40,930 bases of DNA. Origin: RGIG3009 sp045541495 (GTDB lineage Bacteria; Bacillota; Clostridia; Oscillospirales; Acutalibacteraceae). The notes under the pieces are model-generated. The model was not told the DNA's origin, did not search any database, and was given only the letters and a program-made list of their open reading frames with translations. Of this stretch, positions 24,969-35,000 are shown in pieces. The stretch lies in contig JAZQJE010000003.1 in NCBI GenBank assembly GCA_045541495.1, forward strand, positions 1 through 40,930, read 5' to 3'. How positions within the stretch are numbered: position 1 is the first letter of the stretch; every line of letters begins with the position of its first letter. A program made the translations under genes and the position numbers.

Positions 24969-25733
24969 ATGAACATTTTTGATTCCCATGCACATTATTT
25001 GAGCGAGGCCTTTGATGAAGATCGTCACGAGATCCTTCGTGAACTGCTCAACGGTCCGGTATGTGGTATCATCGAGGCGGGTACCACCGCCGACTCCTCT
25101 GCCGAAGCGGTAAAACTGGCGCGGGAATTTCCTGCCGTGTGGACAGCGGTGGGTATTCATCCTCAGGAAGCCGCCACCGCCACAAAAGAAGATCTGACCG
25201 CTATCGAAGTGCTTACGGCTGACAACAAGGTGATTGCCATCGGCGAGATCGGGCTGGATTATCATTACGAAGACGCCTGTCTCCGCGACGTTCAACAACA
25301 ATGGTTTCATCATCAATTGGAACTGGCAAAGGACAAAAACTTGCCTGTAGTTATCCACGACCGCGATGCTCACGAAGACACCCTGCGTATCTTACAACAC
25401 TACCGTCCCGCCGGGGTGGTTCATTGCTTCTCGGGTAGTGCGGAAATGGCAAAGGAAATTATAAAACTGGGAATGTATATCGGTATCGGCGGTGTACTCA
25501 CCTTTAAAAATGCCCGCAAATTGGTGGAAGTGGCAAGCCAAGTTCCTCTCGACCGTTTTCTGTTAGAGACTGACGCCCCTTACTTGGCCCCTGTCCCTTT
25601 GCGGGGTCATCGGTGCGATTCTTCCATGATCGCACACACCGCCGCTGTCATGGCAACACTACGGGGTACCGACACTCAAAGGATTATCGACCTTGCCACA
25701 GAAAACACCAAACGCCTGTACAATATAGGATAA
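24969..25733 (+). CDS. TatD-family metal-dependent hydrolase (DNase)
   Basis: This is a 254-residue TIM-barrel hydrolase. Metal ligands are visible as DSHAHY (His7, His9), GEIGLDYHYE near 92, VIHDRDAH near 127, VHCFSG near 150 and the final aspartate in LLETDAPYLAP near 203. The family shows 3'-5' exonuclease or DNase activity. It follows metG in the same direction with AGGAG before the ATG, and probably shares its transcript in part. Confidence 0.94.
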   Translation: MNIFDSHAHYLSEAFDEDRHEILRELLNGPVCGIIEAGTTADSSAEAVKLAREFPAVWTAVGIHPQEAATATKEDLTAIEVLTADNKVIAIGEIGLDYHYEDACLRDVQQQWFHHQLELAKDKNLPVVIHDRDAHEDTLRILQHYRPAGVVHCFSGSAEMAKEIIKLGMYIGIGGVLTFKNARKLVEVASQVPLDRFLLETDAPYLAPVPLRGHRCDSSMIAHTAAVMATLRGTDTQRIIDLATENTKRLYNIG

Positions 25734-25796
25734 TTGCGAACCTTCCCGTCGTGGAAAAGGCTTCTTGGTTTTTGTAAAAAATTTTCCATTTCCCTA

Positions 25797-25825
25797 TTGA
25801 CAGCCCTGGAAAGGTATGGTATCGT
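25797..25825 (+). promoter_or_regulatory. Promoter of the GntR-ABC operon
   Basis: A perfect TTGACA (25797-25802) lies 17 bases from a weak TATCGT (25820-25825). The weak -10 followed at once by a palindrome fits a tightly controlled promoter. Confidence 0.65.
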
Positions 25826-25827
25826 TT

Positions 25828-25854
25828 AGGTGTACTACTTGCAATAGTACACCT
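25828..25854 (+). promoter_or_regulatory. Candidate GntR/YtrA operator
   Basis: A perfect inverted repeat, AGGTGTACTA and TAGTACACCT with a 7-base centre, starts 2 bases after the -10 and covers the expected transcription start. Its size and place fit an autorepression site for the regulator encoded 28 bases further on. Confidence 0.75.
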
Positions 25855-25882
25855 GTAACAGCCATCCGAAAGGAGATACGGT

Positions 25883-26293
25883 ATGTTTCATATTGATCCT
25901 TTGTCCCGACAACCGGTATATGAACAGTTGATCGTTCAACTGGAACGGTTGGTGTTGTTGGATCTGTTGCCACCTCAATCGCAACTACCCTCTGTGCGCA
26001 GTTTGTCGTTGGAACTGGCGATCAATCCCAACACCATCCAAAAAGCCTATTCCGAACTGGATACTCGCGGTATTATCCATTCGGTTCCGGGAATCGGTTG
26101 TTTTGTGTCGGACAACGCCAAAGACGTTTTGCTGGAACTGGGGCGCAAAAAATTGGACACCCTAAAAGAACTGGCTTCAGAATTGGCGTTGGCGGGCGTT
26201 TCTAAAGAAGAATTGCTTGCCGTCATTCATTCGGTTTATGCTAAAGGAGGTAACGGCCATGATCAACGCACAACATCTGACCAAACGGTTTGA
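25883..26293 (+). CDS. GntR-family regulator, YtrA type
   Basis: This is a 136-residue repressor. The N-terminal winged helix spans about 8-75 (PVYEQLIVQLERLV, PSVRSLSLELAINPNTIQKA, ELDTRGIIHSVPGIGCFVS). The short C-terminal helical tail, with no large ligand domain, marks the YtrA subfamily, which represses adjacent ABC transporter genes until envelope stress. The ATG has AAAGGAG upstream. Its last 35 bases overlap the ABC ATPase gene in another frame, which couples translation. A perfect inverted repeat at its own promoter supports autoregulation. The inducing signal is unknown. Confidence 0.92.
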   Translation: MFHIDPLSRQPVYEQLIVQLERLVLLDLLPPQSQLPSVRSLSLELAINPNTIQKAYSELDTRGIIHSVPGIGCFVSDNAKDVLLELGRKKLDTLKELASELALAGVSKEELLAVIHSVYAKGGNGHDQRTTSDQTV

Positions 26294-27161
26294 CGAGTTT
26301 ACGGCGCTGGATAACATCACCTGTGCCATCCCCAACGGTTGTATCTACGGAATGGTAGGGTCTAACGGCGCCGGCAAGTCTACCTTTTTGCGATTGCTCA
26401 CCGGCGTGTATCAAGCGGATGCGGGCTCGGTAACCATTGACGGAATCCCTGTATATGAAAATCCCGCCATAAAACAACAGATTGCCTATGTGCCCGACAG
26501 TTTATATTTTTTGAACGGTGCCACCATGGAACGCATGGCACACCTGCATTGGGCGGCGCATCCCGATTTTGATTATGCGCATTTTCAAAAACTCACCGCC
26601 GCCTTCGGGCTGGACCCGAAAAAGTCAATCAACACCTTTTCCAAAGGTATGAAGCGGCAAGCCGCCACCATTTTAGCGTTGTCGGCGCGGCCTCAATATA
26701 TTTTCTTTGATGAAACCTTTGACGGGTTAGATCCCATTATGCGAAACGTGGTTAAAACACTCATTTGTGAAGACGTGCTAGAGCGACAGGCCACCGCCAT
26801 CATCACCTCCCATTCTCTGCGGGAATTGGAAGATACCTGCGATCAACTGGCGTTACTACACAAGGGCGGTTTGGTATTGGAAAGCGATGTGCAAAACTTA
26901 AAAACGTCGTTATTCAAGATTCAAGTGGCCTTTACACACGAATTTGACCGTTCGGATTTTCTGGGTATCGACATCTTGCATTTTTCCAAACGGGGATCGG
27001 TTGCCAACATGATCGTTCGGGGCGACAAGGAAGTCACCATCGGAAAGTTGCAAACTATGGCTCCCGTGTTATTGGATGTCCTGCCCCTCACCTTGGAAGA
27101 AGTGTTTACTTATGAGATGGAAGCGCTGGGGTATACCGCCGGCGATGTATGGGAGGCGTGA
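26259..27161 (+). CDS. ABC transporter ATP-binding protein
   Basis: This is a 300-residue ATPase. The ATG at 26259 has AAAGGAGG 7-8 bases upstream; the longer frame from 26217 has no such site. Walker A is GSNGAGKS near 34-41, the signature FSKGMKRQ is near 128, and Walker B YIFFDET with a following DGLDP lies near 147-156. The switch histidine is in ITSHSL near 186. The C-terminal 80 residues are a variable domain. It pairs with the permease 3 bases downstream. The system resembles Ytr/Bcr-like exporters under YtrA control. Substrate unknown. Confidence 0.94.
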   Translation: MINAQHLTKRFDEFTALDNITCAIPNGCIYGMVGSNGAGKSTFLRLLTGVYQADAGSVTIDGIPVYENPAIKQQIAYVPDSLYFLNGATMERMAHLHWAAHPDFDYAHFQKLTAAFGLDPKKSINTFSKGMKRQAATILALSARPQYIFFDETFDGLDPIMRNVVKTLICEDVLERQATAIITSHSLRELEDTCDQLALLHKGGLVLESDVQNLKTSLFKIQVAFTHEFDRSDFLGIDILHFSKRGSVANMIVRGDKEVTIGKLQTMAPVLLDVLPLTLEEVFTYEMEALGYTAGDVWEA

Positions 27162-27164
27162 CAC

Positions 27165-29279
27165 ATGAAACGAACACTTTTTAATGTGCGCTTGTATTTG
27201 GACGGTCTCCGTCAATTGCGTATCATCGGCATCTTGTTTACTATTCTCATCGGTTTGGTCACGGCGGTGATCCCCGTAATGCGCTATTTGGATACGCTGG
27301 ACTGGGACGAAATCGCCCCTGTCGGTATTGATTATTTACAAATGAATCCCCTTGTTATTTTGCTGTTTTGTGCTGTGGCACCGCTGATGACATTATATTT
27401 ATTTTCATTCCTAAACAAACGCAACTCCTCCGACTTTTATCATGCGTTTCCCGCTAATCGGGAATGTGTGTTTCTCAGTTTATTCGCCTCCGTTTCCACA
27501 TGGATCGCGGGAATTTTGTTGATTTCCTCACTGGTATCCGTCGTGACTTACGGCATTTTCCCTCAACTGTACACCGTCAATTACACCAGTATTTTGTTAG
27601 TGAGTTTGAACACCTTTGCAGGCGCGGTATTTATTGCGGCGGCAGTAGCCATCGCCATGACGGTCACCGGCACGGTGTTCACCAATCTGCTGGTAGCCCT
27701 CATTCTTATTTTCTTTCCTCGGTTATTACTGGAATTGGTCATATCGGGCATACAAAGCGCCTTCCCGTTGGTGAGAGGGTTGGAGTTTGTCCCGCTTCTC
27801 AGTTCCCGTTTTAACGTGCCCGTGGGGTTTGTTTTCTCCATTTTTGTAAACGGCACTTTTAACGGTGGATTGACCCAGTGGTCCAGCGGTATTTACACAC
27901 TGGTGGTGGGTCTGTTATATACCGCCATTGCCACCATATTGTTCGTGAAACGCCGCAGTGAAAGCGCAGGGCAATCCGCCCCCAGCCGTCTGTTACAAGG
28001 GTTATACCGCTTTTTGGTTGGTTTTGTGATCAGTTGTATCGCCACCTCCGGCTTGTTTCAACTGATCATGGACGGCTATTCGTTGGATACCACCGACTTG
28101 TTTTCCATGTTATTGGTCTATCTCGTTGCCTTTTTGGCGGCATTAACCTTTGAAGTGTTGTGTACGCGGAAATTCCGTGGTCTTATCCGCAAAGGAGGCA
28201 CCACCGTCCTGCTATTGGCGGTTGCCAATCTGGTATTCTTTTTCGGCATGTTGGGTATGGGCCGCGCCATGTACGCCTACACTCCCGATGCCGAGGATAT
28301 TCAATCGGTCTCCTTTACCACGGGATTGGACGACACCTATTTTTACGGGTCCTATCGCAGTCGGCAAGAGTATTTTGTTTCCAAAACCGCCAAAGTAAAA
28401 TTGAATGATCCCGAAATTCTCAAGATCGTGTCCCGTCAATTAGACTATTCCGTGGATCTGTTGGAAATCTCCCGCAAGCGGTTTGATAAAGAAGCTTCTA
28501 ACGCACAACTGGTCACCGTCACCATTCGGGACGGATTGTTTGAACACAAACGCCATGTGCTGATGTATTCTGAAGATATCGAAACATTGTCCAAACGGTT
28601 ATACACCATTCCCGAATATCGCGCCGCCTACGGCGAATTACCCGAAACCATTTCTTCCGTGGATATTGAGTTTAATTATCGATATGAACACCTTTCCACG
28701 TATAAAAACGATAAATTGAACGAATTTTATACGGTATTTAAGCAGGAATTTTCCGCATTGGATTTTGAAACGCGATATGCCCTCCTCCATACTCCCATGT
28801 CGTATGAGGATACTTCTTTCGCTAACCTTGGTATCGACGTGTTGGAGAACGGGCAATGGTACTATTTCAACGTACCGCTGTCGCTGGAACAAACCCCCAA
28901 AACCGCGGAGTGGTTTATCCGCTATTTCAACGAAACGGAAAATGCCAAAGACGGGTTACAAACGTTGGTGGATAATTTTGACCAGTTAGAAGAAATCACC
29001 TTTGTGTTGTACGATCAGGCCAGCGGACGTTTGGGCGAAACACGACCTCTCCTGTTTGCAAACCTGATACCCGAACAAAAGGATCATATCAAGGCGGAAT
29101 TGAATGCCATGCTGGCCGCTAACGCCACCGAAACGGTTACGGTAGAAGCGCCGTTCTATTATGTGACAGGGTATGTTCAACGGTATAACGGCGATCCGTA
29201 CAAAGGCGACGGTTATTACTACTCTGAAGAAAACTATGGGTTTATGACCGTGCCGGGCGGCGGCAGACTTAAATGGTAA
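27165..29279 (+). CDS. ABC transporter permease with large extracytoplasmic tail
   Basis: This is a 704-residue membrane protein. About nine or ten hydrophobic helices occupy the first 380 residues, for example IIGILFTILIGLVTAVIPV near 19-37 and NPLVILLFCAVAPLMTLYLF near 61-80. The last 320 residues are soluble and start DAEDIQSVSF, resembling the DUF6449-type tail of YtrA-regulated permeases, probably outside the cell. The ATG has GGGAGG upstream and directly follows the ATPase. It probably forms the channel of an ABC exporter or envelope-stress sensor. A 19-base-pair terminator stem lies 45 bases after the stop. The substrate cannot be read from sequence. Confidence 0.88.
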   Translation: MKRTLFNVRLYLDGLRQLRIIGILFTILIGLVTAVIPVMRYLDTLDWDEIAPVGIDYLQMNPLVILLFCAVAPLMTLYLFSFLNKRNSSDFYHAFPANRECVFLSLFASVSTWIAGILLISSLVSVVTYGIFPQLYTVNYTSILLVSLNTFAGAVFIAAAVAIAMTVTGTVFTNLLVALILIFFPRLLLELVISGIQSAFPLVRGLEFVPLLSSRFNVPVGFVFSIFVNGTFNGGLTQWSSGIYTLVVGLLYTAIATILFVKRRSESAGQSAPSRLLQGLYRFLVGFVISCIATSGLFQLIMDGYSLDTTDLFSMLLVYLVAFLAALTFEVLCTRKFRGLIRKGGTTVLLLAVANLVFFFGMLGMGRAMYAYTPDAEDIQSVSFTTGLDDTYFYGSYRSRQEYFVSKTAKVKLNDPEILKIVSRQLDYSVDLLEISRKRFDKEASNAQLVTVTIRDGLFEHKRHVLMYSEDIETLSKRLYTIPEYRAAYGELPETISSVDIEFNYRYEHLSTYKNDKLNEFYTVFKQEFSALDFETRYALLHTPMSYEDTSFANLGIDVLENGQWYYFNVPLSLEQTPKTAEWFIRYFNETENAKDGLQTLVDNFDQLEEITFVLYDQASGRLGETRPLLFANLIPEQKDHIKAELNAMLAANATETVTVEAPFYYVTGYVQRYNGDPYKGDGYYYSEENYGFMTVPGGGRLKW

Positions 29280-29324
29280 GATTTTCTCCCTGACAACGAA
29301 TGATTATTCTCTCTTTTCCTTTCC

Positions 29325-29369
29325 AAAGTGCCGTGCTCCACCGTATATCGGTGGAGCACGGCACTTTTT
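29325..29369 (+). terminator. Strong terminator of the GntR-ABC operon
   Basis: A perfect 19-base-pair stem (opening AAAGTGCCGTGC, closing GCACGGCACTTT) with a 5-base loop is followed by TT. It is among the longest perfect stems in the window. Confidence 0.92.
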
Positions 29370-29384
29370 GTCGAAGAGCCCCAC

Positions 29385-29413
29385 TTGATTTTCAGGAAAA
29401 TGTTGACTATAAT
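29385..29413 (+). promoter_or_regulatory. Promoter of phosphoglucomutase
   Basis: TTGATT (29385-29390) and TATAAT (29408-29413) are exactly 17 bases apart, 34 bases before the ATG at 29448. Confidence 0.8.
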
Positions 29414-29447
29414 GAAAGCAAATTATGTTGCGAAAGGATCTGGCAGT

Positions 29448-31163
29448 ATGACCGTTTCTGAAAAATACACTTTATGGTTGCAAAACGCCGTAGACGATCC
29501 CGACCTACAAGCGGAACTGACCGCGATGGCGGGCAAAGACGACGAGATCTACGAGCATTTTTATCGCGAATTGGAATTCGGCACGGCGGGTCTGCGCGGT
29601 ATTTTGGGTGCGGGCGACAACCGCATGAATATCTATACCGTACGCAAAGCCACGCAAGGTCTGGCGGACTACCTGAACGCCCGCTATGACGTTCCCGTGG
29701 TAGCCATTGCCTACGATTCCCGCATCAAATCCGATCTGTTTGCGAAGGAATCCGCACGGGTGTTGGCGGGCAACGGCATTGCGGTACGGTTATTCGCCGA
29801 ACTGCAACCCACCCCGGTATTGTCCTTTGCGGTGCGGGAACTCCACTGCCAAGCGGGTATTGTGGTAACCGCCAGTCATAACCCCGCCAAATACAACGGC
29901 TATAAATGCTACGGTGCGGAGGGTTTTCAAATGACCGATGACGACGCCAACGCCGTCACCGCCTGTATCCGCAAACTGGATCTGTTCGATGACATCAAAT
30001 TGGCAGATTACGATGCCGCCGTGGCCGATGGTACCATCACCTTGGTCGGTCAAGAAGTGGTGGATCGCTTCTTAGACAGAGTAGCCGAACAACAAGTCAA
30101 CCCCACTATCTGTGAAAACAGCGATCTGAAAGTCATTTATACCCCCCTTCATGGTGCGGGCAACAAACCCGTGCGCGCCATCTTGGACCGTATCGGTCTG
30201 CAACAGGTCACGGTGGTACCCGAGCAAGAATTGCCCGACGGCAATTTCCCCACCGCCCCCTATCCCAATCCCGAGATCCGTCAAGCCTTTGAGTGTGCCT
30301 TGCATTTGGCGGAAACGGTCAAACCCGATCTGCTTCTCGCCACCGACCCCGACTGTGACCGCGTGGGCATTGCCGTACCCAACGGAGACGAATACGTCCT
30401 GCTCACCGGTAACGAGACCGGCTGCCTGTTGCTGAACTACATCCTCTCTTGTCGCTTTAAACAAGGCAAATTGCCCGCCAACCCCGTGGTGGTGAAAACG
30501 ATCGTTTCCAGTAATTTGGCGGTCAAGATCGCCCAAAAATACGGTTGTGAAGTACGCGATCTGCTGACCGGCTTTAAATACATCGGTGAACAGATCGATC
30601 TGCTGGAAAACGCGGGCGAAGCCCAACGGTATCAGTTCGGTTTTGAGGAAAGCTACGGTTATTTGGTGGGTACTCACGCCCGCGACAAGGATGCCGTGGT
30701 GGCTTCCATGCTCATTTGCGAAATGGCCGCTCACTACAAAAAACAAAACATTTCCCTGTTGGCCGTACTGGACAGTTTGTATGAGGAACACGGCGTATAC
30801 CGTCATCGGTTGGTGAACGTTCAGTTTGAGGGTGCCGAGGGCATGATTGCCATGGACAACCTGATGGCACGTCTGCGGGAAAGCCCGCCCACTACCATTG
30901 CGGGATTAGCCGTGACGTCCATTACCGATTATCAGCGATCGGTGCGCACCGATCTTAACAGCGGCGCTGTCACACCCATTGATCTGCCCCGTTCCAACGT
31001 GTTATCCTACGATTTGGAAGGCGGCGCAGGTTTGATCATCCGTCCGTCGGGAACGGAGCCGAAAGTGAAAGGCTATATCACTGCGGCAGCCGCCACAGTG
31101 GCCCAGTCCGATGCGTTGGCACAAACCTTATGTGCGGCCGCTGAGGAGATCATGAAGGCCTAA
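29448..31163 (+). CDS. Phosphoglucomutase/phosphomannomutase
   Basis: This alpha-D-phosphohexomutase has 571 residues and interconverts glucose-6-phosphate and glucose-1-phosphate, so it can feed the glgC step. The ATG at 29448 has AAAGGAT 8 bases upstream; the longer frame from 29328 runs through the preceding terminator and promoter and is rejected. TASHNP near 142 carries the phosphoserine, TDPDCDRVG near 299 binds Mg2+, GFEESYGYL near 400 reads the sugar, and RPSGTEPKVKGY near 531 binds phosphate. The length and GFEES loop fit the Firmicutes PgcA type. It is monocistronic between two terminators. Confidence 0.93.
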   Translation: MTVSEKYTLWLQNAVDDPDLQAELTAMAGKDDEIYEHFYRELEFGTAGLRGILGAGDNRMNIYTVRKATQGLADYLNARYDVPVVAIAYDSRIKSDLFAKESARVLAGNGIAVRLFAELQPTPVLSFAVRELHCQAGIVVTASHNPAKYNGYKCYGAEGFQMTDDDANAVTACIRKLDLFDDIKLADYDAAVADGTITLVGQEVVDRFLDRVAEQQVNPTICENSDLKVIYTPLHGAGNKPVRAILDRIGLQQVTVVPEQELPDGNFPTAPYPNPEIRQAFECALHLAETVKPDLLLATDPDCDRVGIAVPNGDEYVLLTGNETGCLLLNYILSCRFKQGKLPANPVVVKTIVSSNLAVKIAQKYGCEVRDLLTGFKYIGEQIDLLENAGEAQRYQFGFEESYGYLVGTHARDKDAVVASMLICEMAAHYKKQNISLLAVLDSLYEEHGVYRHRLVNVQFEGAEGMIAMDNLMARLRESPPTTIAGLAVTSITDYQRSVRTDLNSGAVTPIDLPRSNVLSYDLEGGAGLIIRPSGTEPKVKGYITAAAATVAQSDALAQTLCAAAEEIMKA

Positions 31164-31177
31164 CCACATAAAAAAGC

Positions 31178-31204
31178 GACCGACCGTTATGTAAACGGTC
31201 GGTC
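31178..31204. terminator. Bidirectional terminator between phosphoglucomutase and birA
   Basis: GACCGACCGTT and AACGGTCGGTC pair perfectly around a 5-base loop. T runs flank both sides (TTTT on the plus strand, TTTTTT on the minus strand). It serves the two convergent genes. The 65 bases up to birA also hold the palindrome TTCCACGTGGAA at 31232-31243. Confidence 0.88.
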
Positions 31205-31269
31205 TTTTGCTTTTCCACAATTTTCTCACTTTTCCACGTGGAAGGCGTGTTGACAGATGTTGAAACTGT

Positions 31270-32004
31270 TTAAAAAAGCCCACCGATACTCACCTCGCCC
31301 GAGGAAAGAATGCGAGGACCGTGCTCGTCCTGCACGATCAATGAGAAGTTATCGTCAATCCCCTGTACGGTTACGGTTTCGGTGGGAAGTCCGTCGGGGG
31401 ACAACACCTGTACCTGTTTCCCTACCAACAACGAGCGGCGACGGTAGTCGTCCAAAAAGGGTTTTTCCGCCAGATGGTCATAATACTGAAAAAAGCGGCG
31501 TAAAATACCGTGCAGTAACGCTTCCCGTTTATCACAGGGCCGGTCGAATAATGTGCCCGCTTTGTTCCGAAGTTCCGCGGGGAATCCCTCGGGAGGGGGT
31601 GTCAGATTAACACCAATCCCCAGTACGGCGAAGTGAAGCGCATCTCCGTCCATAGCCCCTTCGGTGAGGATGCCGCACACTTTTTTCCCTCGCAGGTACA
31701 CATCGTTTACCCATTTGATCTGAGCCGATTCGTCGGTCAGTTCCTCCACCGTTTCGGCTACCGCTACGGCGGCCGCCGTGGTGATATACAGGGCGCAGTC
31801 GGGAGAAAAAGCGGGGCGCAATATCACACTCATATACAAGCCCGTGCCCAACGGCGAGAAAAAGCTGCGACCAAAACGGCCGCGGCCCTGTTCTTGTCGA
31901 TCAGCAACGATCACGGTGCCTTCCGCCGCTCCTGCCAACGCACGATCTTTCGCGATACGATTGGTGGAATCGACACTGTCATAGGCAGTCACGGTATAGT
32001 CCAT
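31270..32004 (-). CDS. birA: Biotin-[acetyl-CoA-carboxylase] ligase, no DNA-binding domain
   Basis: This enzyme attaches biotin to the carrier protein of acetyl-CoA carboxylase. It has 244 residues. The biotinyl-AMP loop GRGRFGRSFFSPLGTGLYMS lies near 40-60, KWVNDVYL near 97 and GIGVNLTPP near 130, with a small SH3-like C-terminal domain. The N-terminal helix-turn-helix of bifunctional BirA repressors is absent, so it cannot act as the classical biotin repressor. The ATG has GAAGGTGA upstream and begins 10 bases after the amidase-fusion stop, so the two are co-transcribed. Confidence 0.93.
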   Translation of the reverse strand: MDYTVTAYDSVDSTNRIAKDRALAGAAEGTVIVADRQEQGRGRFGRSFFSPLGTGLYMSVILRPAFSPDCALYITTAAAVAVAETVEELTDESAQIKWVNDVYLRGKKVCGILTEGAMDGDALHFAVLGIGVNLTPPPEGFPAELRNKAGTLFDRPCDKREALLHGILRRFFQYYDHLAEKPFLDDYRRRSLLVGKQVQVLSPDGLPTETVTVQGIDDNFSLIVQDEHGPRILSSGEVSIGGLF

Positions 32005-32014
32005 GGTGTCACCT

Positions 32015-35000
32015 TCACTTTTTCTGAGCGGTAAAATACTTGATCACACCCTCGGTAACCGCTTGCATCAATTTATCGCGGAATAACGGATCGATCAGGC
32101 TTTCCTTGTCTTTCGGATTGTCAAGAAAAGCGCATTCCAACAACACCGACGGGCAATCGTGAATGGTGCGGTTAAGATACAGGGTACTCCAGTTGGTGCC
32201 CGAAGCACGAGGTGTTCCGTTTTGGGTGGTGCCCACCCCATAGGGCGTTTCGGCTTTGTGCATCTCGTCGTAAATGTATTTTGAGGCGGTGTACGCTTGT
32301 TCGTAATAGTACCACACCGTGGCGCCGGTGGCAATACCGTTAGCACCGTTCATGTGCACACTAATAAACAGGTGATAGTCCCCGTTGTTGGCCATAGCGG
32401 TGCGTTCCTGTAATGTCAGTTCGCCTGTTAACGGTCCTGTACGGGTCATGTCTACCGTGGCGCCCAATGCCTCTAATTTCTCTTTCAGCGTATTGGCGTA
32501 GTCCAGATTAAAAGGCGCTTCCCACGGTTTGTCGGTGGGAGAACCGTGACCGGGGTCAATAAGGATGCGAAGACCTTTCAATTTTTCCGATCCGCTGTTT
32601 TTCGAAATATCCACGGGATTCAAAAACGACAATACCAGTTGGCCGTCTTTCCAATAGTAAGATATCCCGTAATACGCCCCTTTGTTACGCAGGGTGAGTT
32701 TTAACACATAGGTATTGTTCTCCCCTTTTTTCCATTCGGCTTTGGAAAACAAAGGATTATTCGACAGATCAGGGGCGGCGGGAACATCGCTGACATAGTG
32801 GAACGTCACTTCCACATATTCTGCTGTTTGTCCGTGTTTTTCGATTCCGTAGTTGACGCCGCCGTAGTATGTTTGGGGATAGGCGGCGTAATAGACGGGC
32901 ATATACCAATCGCTTTCGAAAGTAAACACGGTATGGCTGTCAGTTAAATGCACCGATCCGTCTTTCAGTTTTTGTATCGAAAGGGATCCGCCTTTGATGA
33001 TCGTGGCATCTTTTTTATATACTCGTTTTCCTGACGCCAGCAAATAATAGGTATAATCGCCATTGTATACCGTGCGTTCCAGATAATCCCATGTGCCGCG
33101 AGGCAAATAAGAGTTAAACGGGCGGGACGAATCGTCGGTGGCAGAGCCGCCGTTGAAGGTCTCCGCATATTCCGACTTGATAGCTACAATACTTTTATTC
33201 CCCGCAGGCAAAACGGGGTCATACGGTACACGGGTGGTGGTCGTGGTAGCCACCGTCGTAGTGGCAGTCGTCATTATGGTGGTAGTTGTGGTGGTAAATT
33301 CCGTCACAATAACGCCGGAAGCATCGGTGACATAGTCCCCTGACTCATCGGTGACCGGTGTCCCCGTTAACTCCGTTACGATCTTACCGTTATCGTCGGT
33401 CACATACGCGCCCGACCCATCGGTAACGGGCGCGCCCGTCGGTAACGTGACGATCTCGCCCGACGGGTCGGTCATATAGCCGCCTGTAGGTCGCGTAGCA
33501 GGAACACCCACGGGCAAGGTCATGGTCTCGCCGTCAATATTAGTAACCGTTGTGCCCGAAGCATCGGTGACAGGCGCACCGGTGGGAATGGTCACCGCTT
33601 CACCCGATACATTAGTAACAGGATTTCCTTCTATATCCGTCACGGTAGCACCATAGGGCAACGTGGTGCCGGTGGTGGTCCTAGCCGTCGTGGTGGTCGC
33701 AGTCGTAGCGGTCGTAGTAGTTGTAGTGGTTGTTGTCGTAGTAGCCGTGGTGGTTGTGGTGGTCGGTTTGGGCAAGGCTTCCACCGTAATAGCACCGCCG
33801 GATACGGTTTCCGACAATCCGTTATAAGTAGCAACGACCTTTACCTTTCCCAGTTCTTGCGTTTTGCCAATCACGCCCGCAGGCAAAGTCAACGAGCCGC
33901 TGTAGCTTTCAAAATCCGATTCCACGCCTGTATTTTCATCGTCTTTTCGCGGGGTGGCTTGCAGGGCGATGGTTTGATTACCCAATGTGGCTTTTACCGT
34001 CGAGCCTTTTCGCGCCACCGCTGAAACAATAAACACGTTCCCGCCCTCTACTGTCATGGCTTTGGCAGGCGATACGCTTTCCAATAATTTTTGTTCGTAG
34101 GTAATCTTGTAAGTACGGGTGACCCCTTTATGAGCAAATTCAAAGGTGTTCACCCCGATTTTTAGCGAAAATACTTTGGTGAAAAATCCGTGCTCGGTCA
34201 ATTCCACTGTTTCCCCGTTAATGGTAAGAGGGAAATTGGTATCGCCGCCGCCTTCAAATTTCACCGTGGAAGCGGTAGTAGTGAAAGCGGTTTTTGTGGG
34301 AGAACCGACCGTCAGGGTGTTATAAATAAAATCTTCGTTAATAGTGCCCGCATAGATTTTTCGCAAGGTATCGGCATTGCCGGTCTTATCGTTAGTCAAA
34401 GCGGACAGTGTATCGTATACACTGCCTTTCCAAGATGTTTGCCCTTTACAATACAGGTACTGTTGCGCTAATTGGTCGGGCAGCTTCCACCCTACTTTAT
34501 AAGAGCCGAGCGTATTGGCGGAATGGGACAAATACAGCGGCGTCTGTTGTTCGGCGACCAACGCTCCCCACCATTCCAAAATGGCTTCAAACGGTGCCGT
34601 AGGATGGCTGGTAGAGGTATACCCCTGCACCATTACGCAATCGAACAGACCTTCCTTTACCCACGCCAGCGTATCGGCGCAACCGTCTGTCATCTCTTCA
34701 TAATATTCGCCGGTATCGGAGCCGCGCTCATCGACTGAGGCGTGAGCCCAGATGCCCGTGGACAACAATCCTACATAATGGTCGCGATTGACTTTGCGGA
34801 TCGCCGCCACCGCCTGTTCAACAAGGCGGTCCAACGCAACCGTTGCGGCGGGCATATCGTCCTTTTTGAGTTGCCCGATGCCATAGGAAAAATCACTGAT
34901 GAAATAGCCGTCTAGCGCATATGCCGATACCTGTTCCCGCACATTGGCCATCACGCGGTCAAACACTTCCGCATTGCGAACATCACCCAAAACTGCATCC

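Noticed and set aside
24018..25373. 451-codon minus-strand frame
   Set aside because: It spans the end of metG, the intergenic hairpin and much of tatD on the opposite strand, and encodes no recognisable domain.
29328..29447. 40-codon N-terminal extension of phosphoglucomutase
   Set aside because: It would read through the previous operon terminator and the -35/-10 of the mutase promoter; the ATG at 29448 has the ribosome site.
31211..31243. Two TTTTCCAC boxes resembling DnaA sites and the palindrome TTCCACGTGGAA
   Set aside because: Only two imperfect boxes in a convergent gap, with no dnaA/dnaN context or AT-rich unwinding region, so an origin is not supported.
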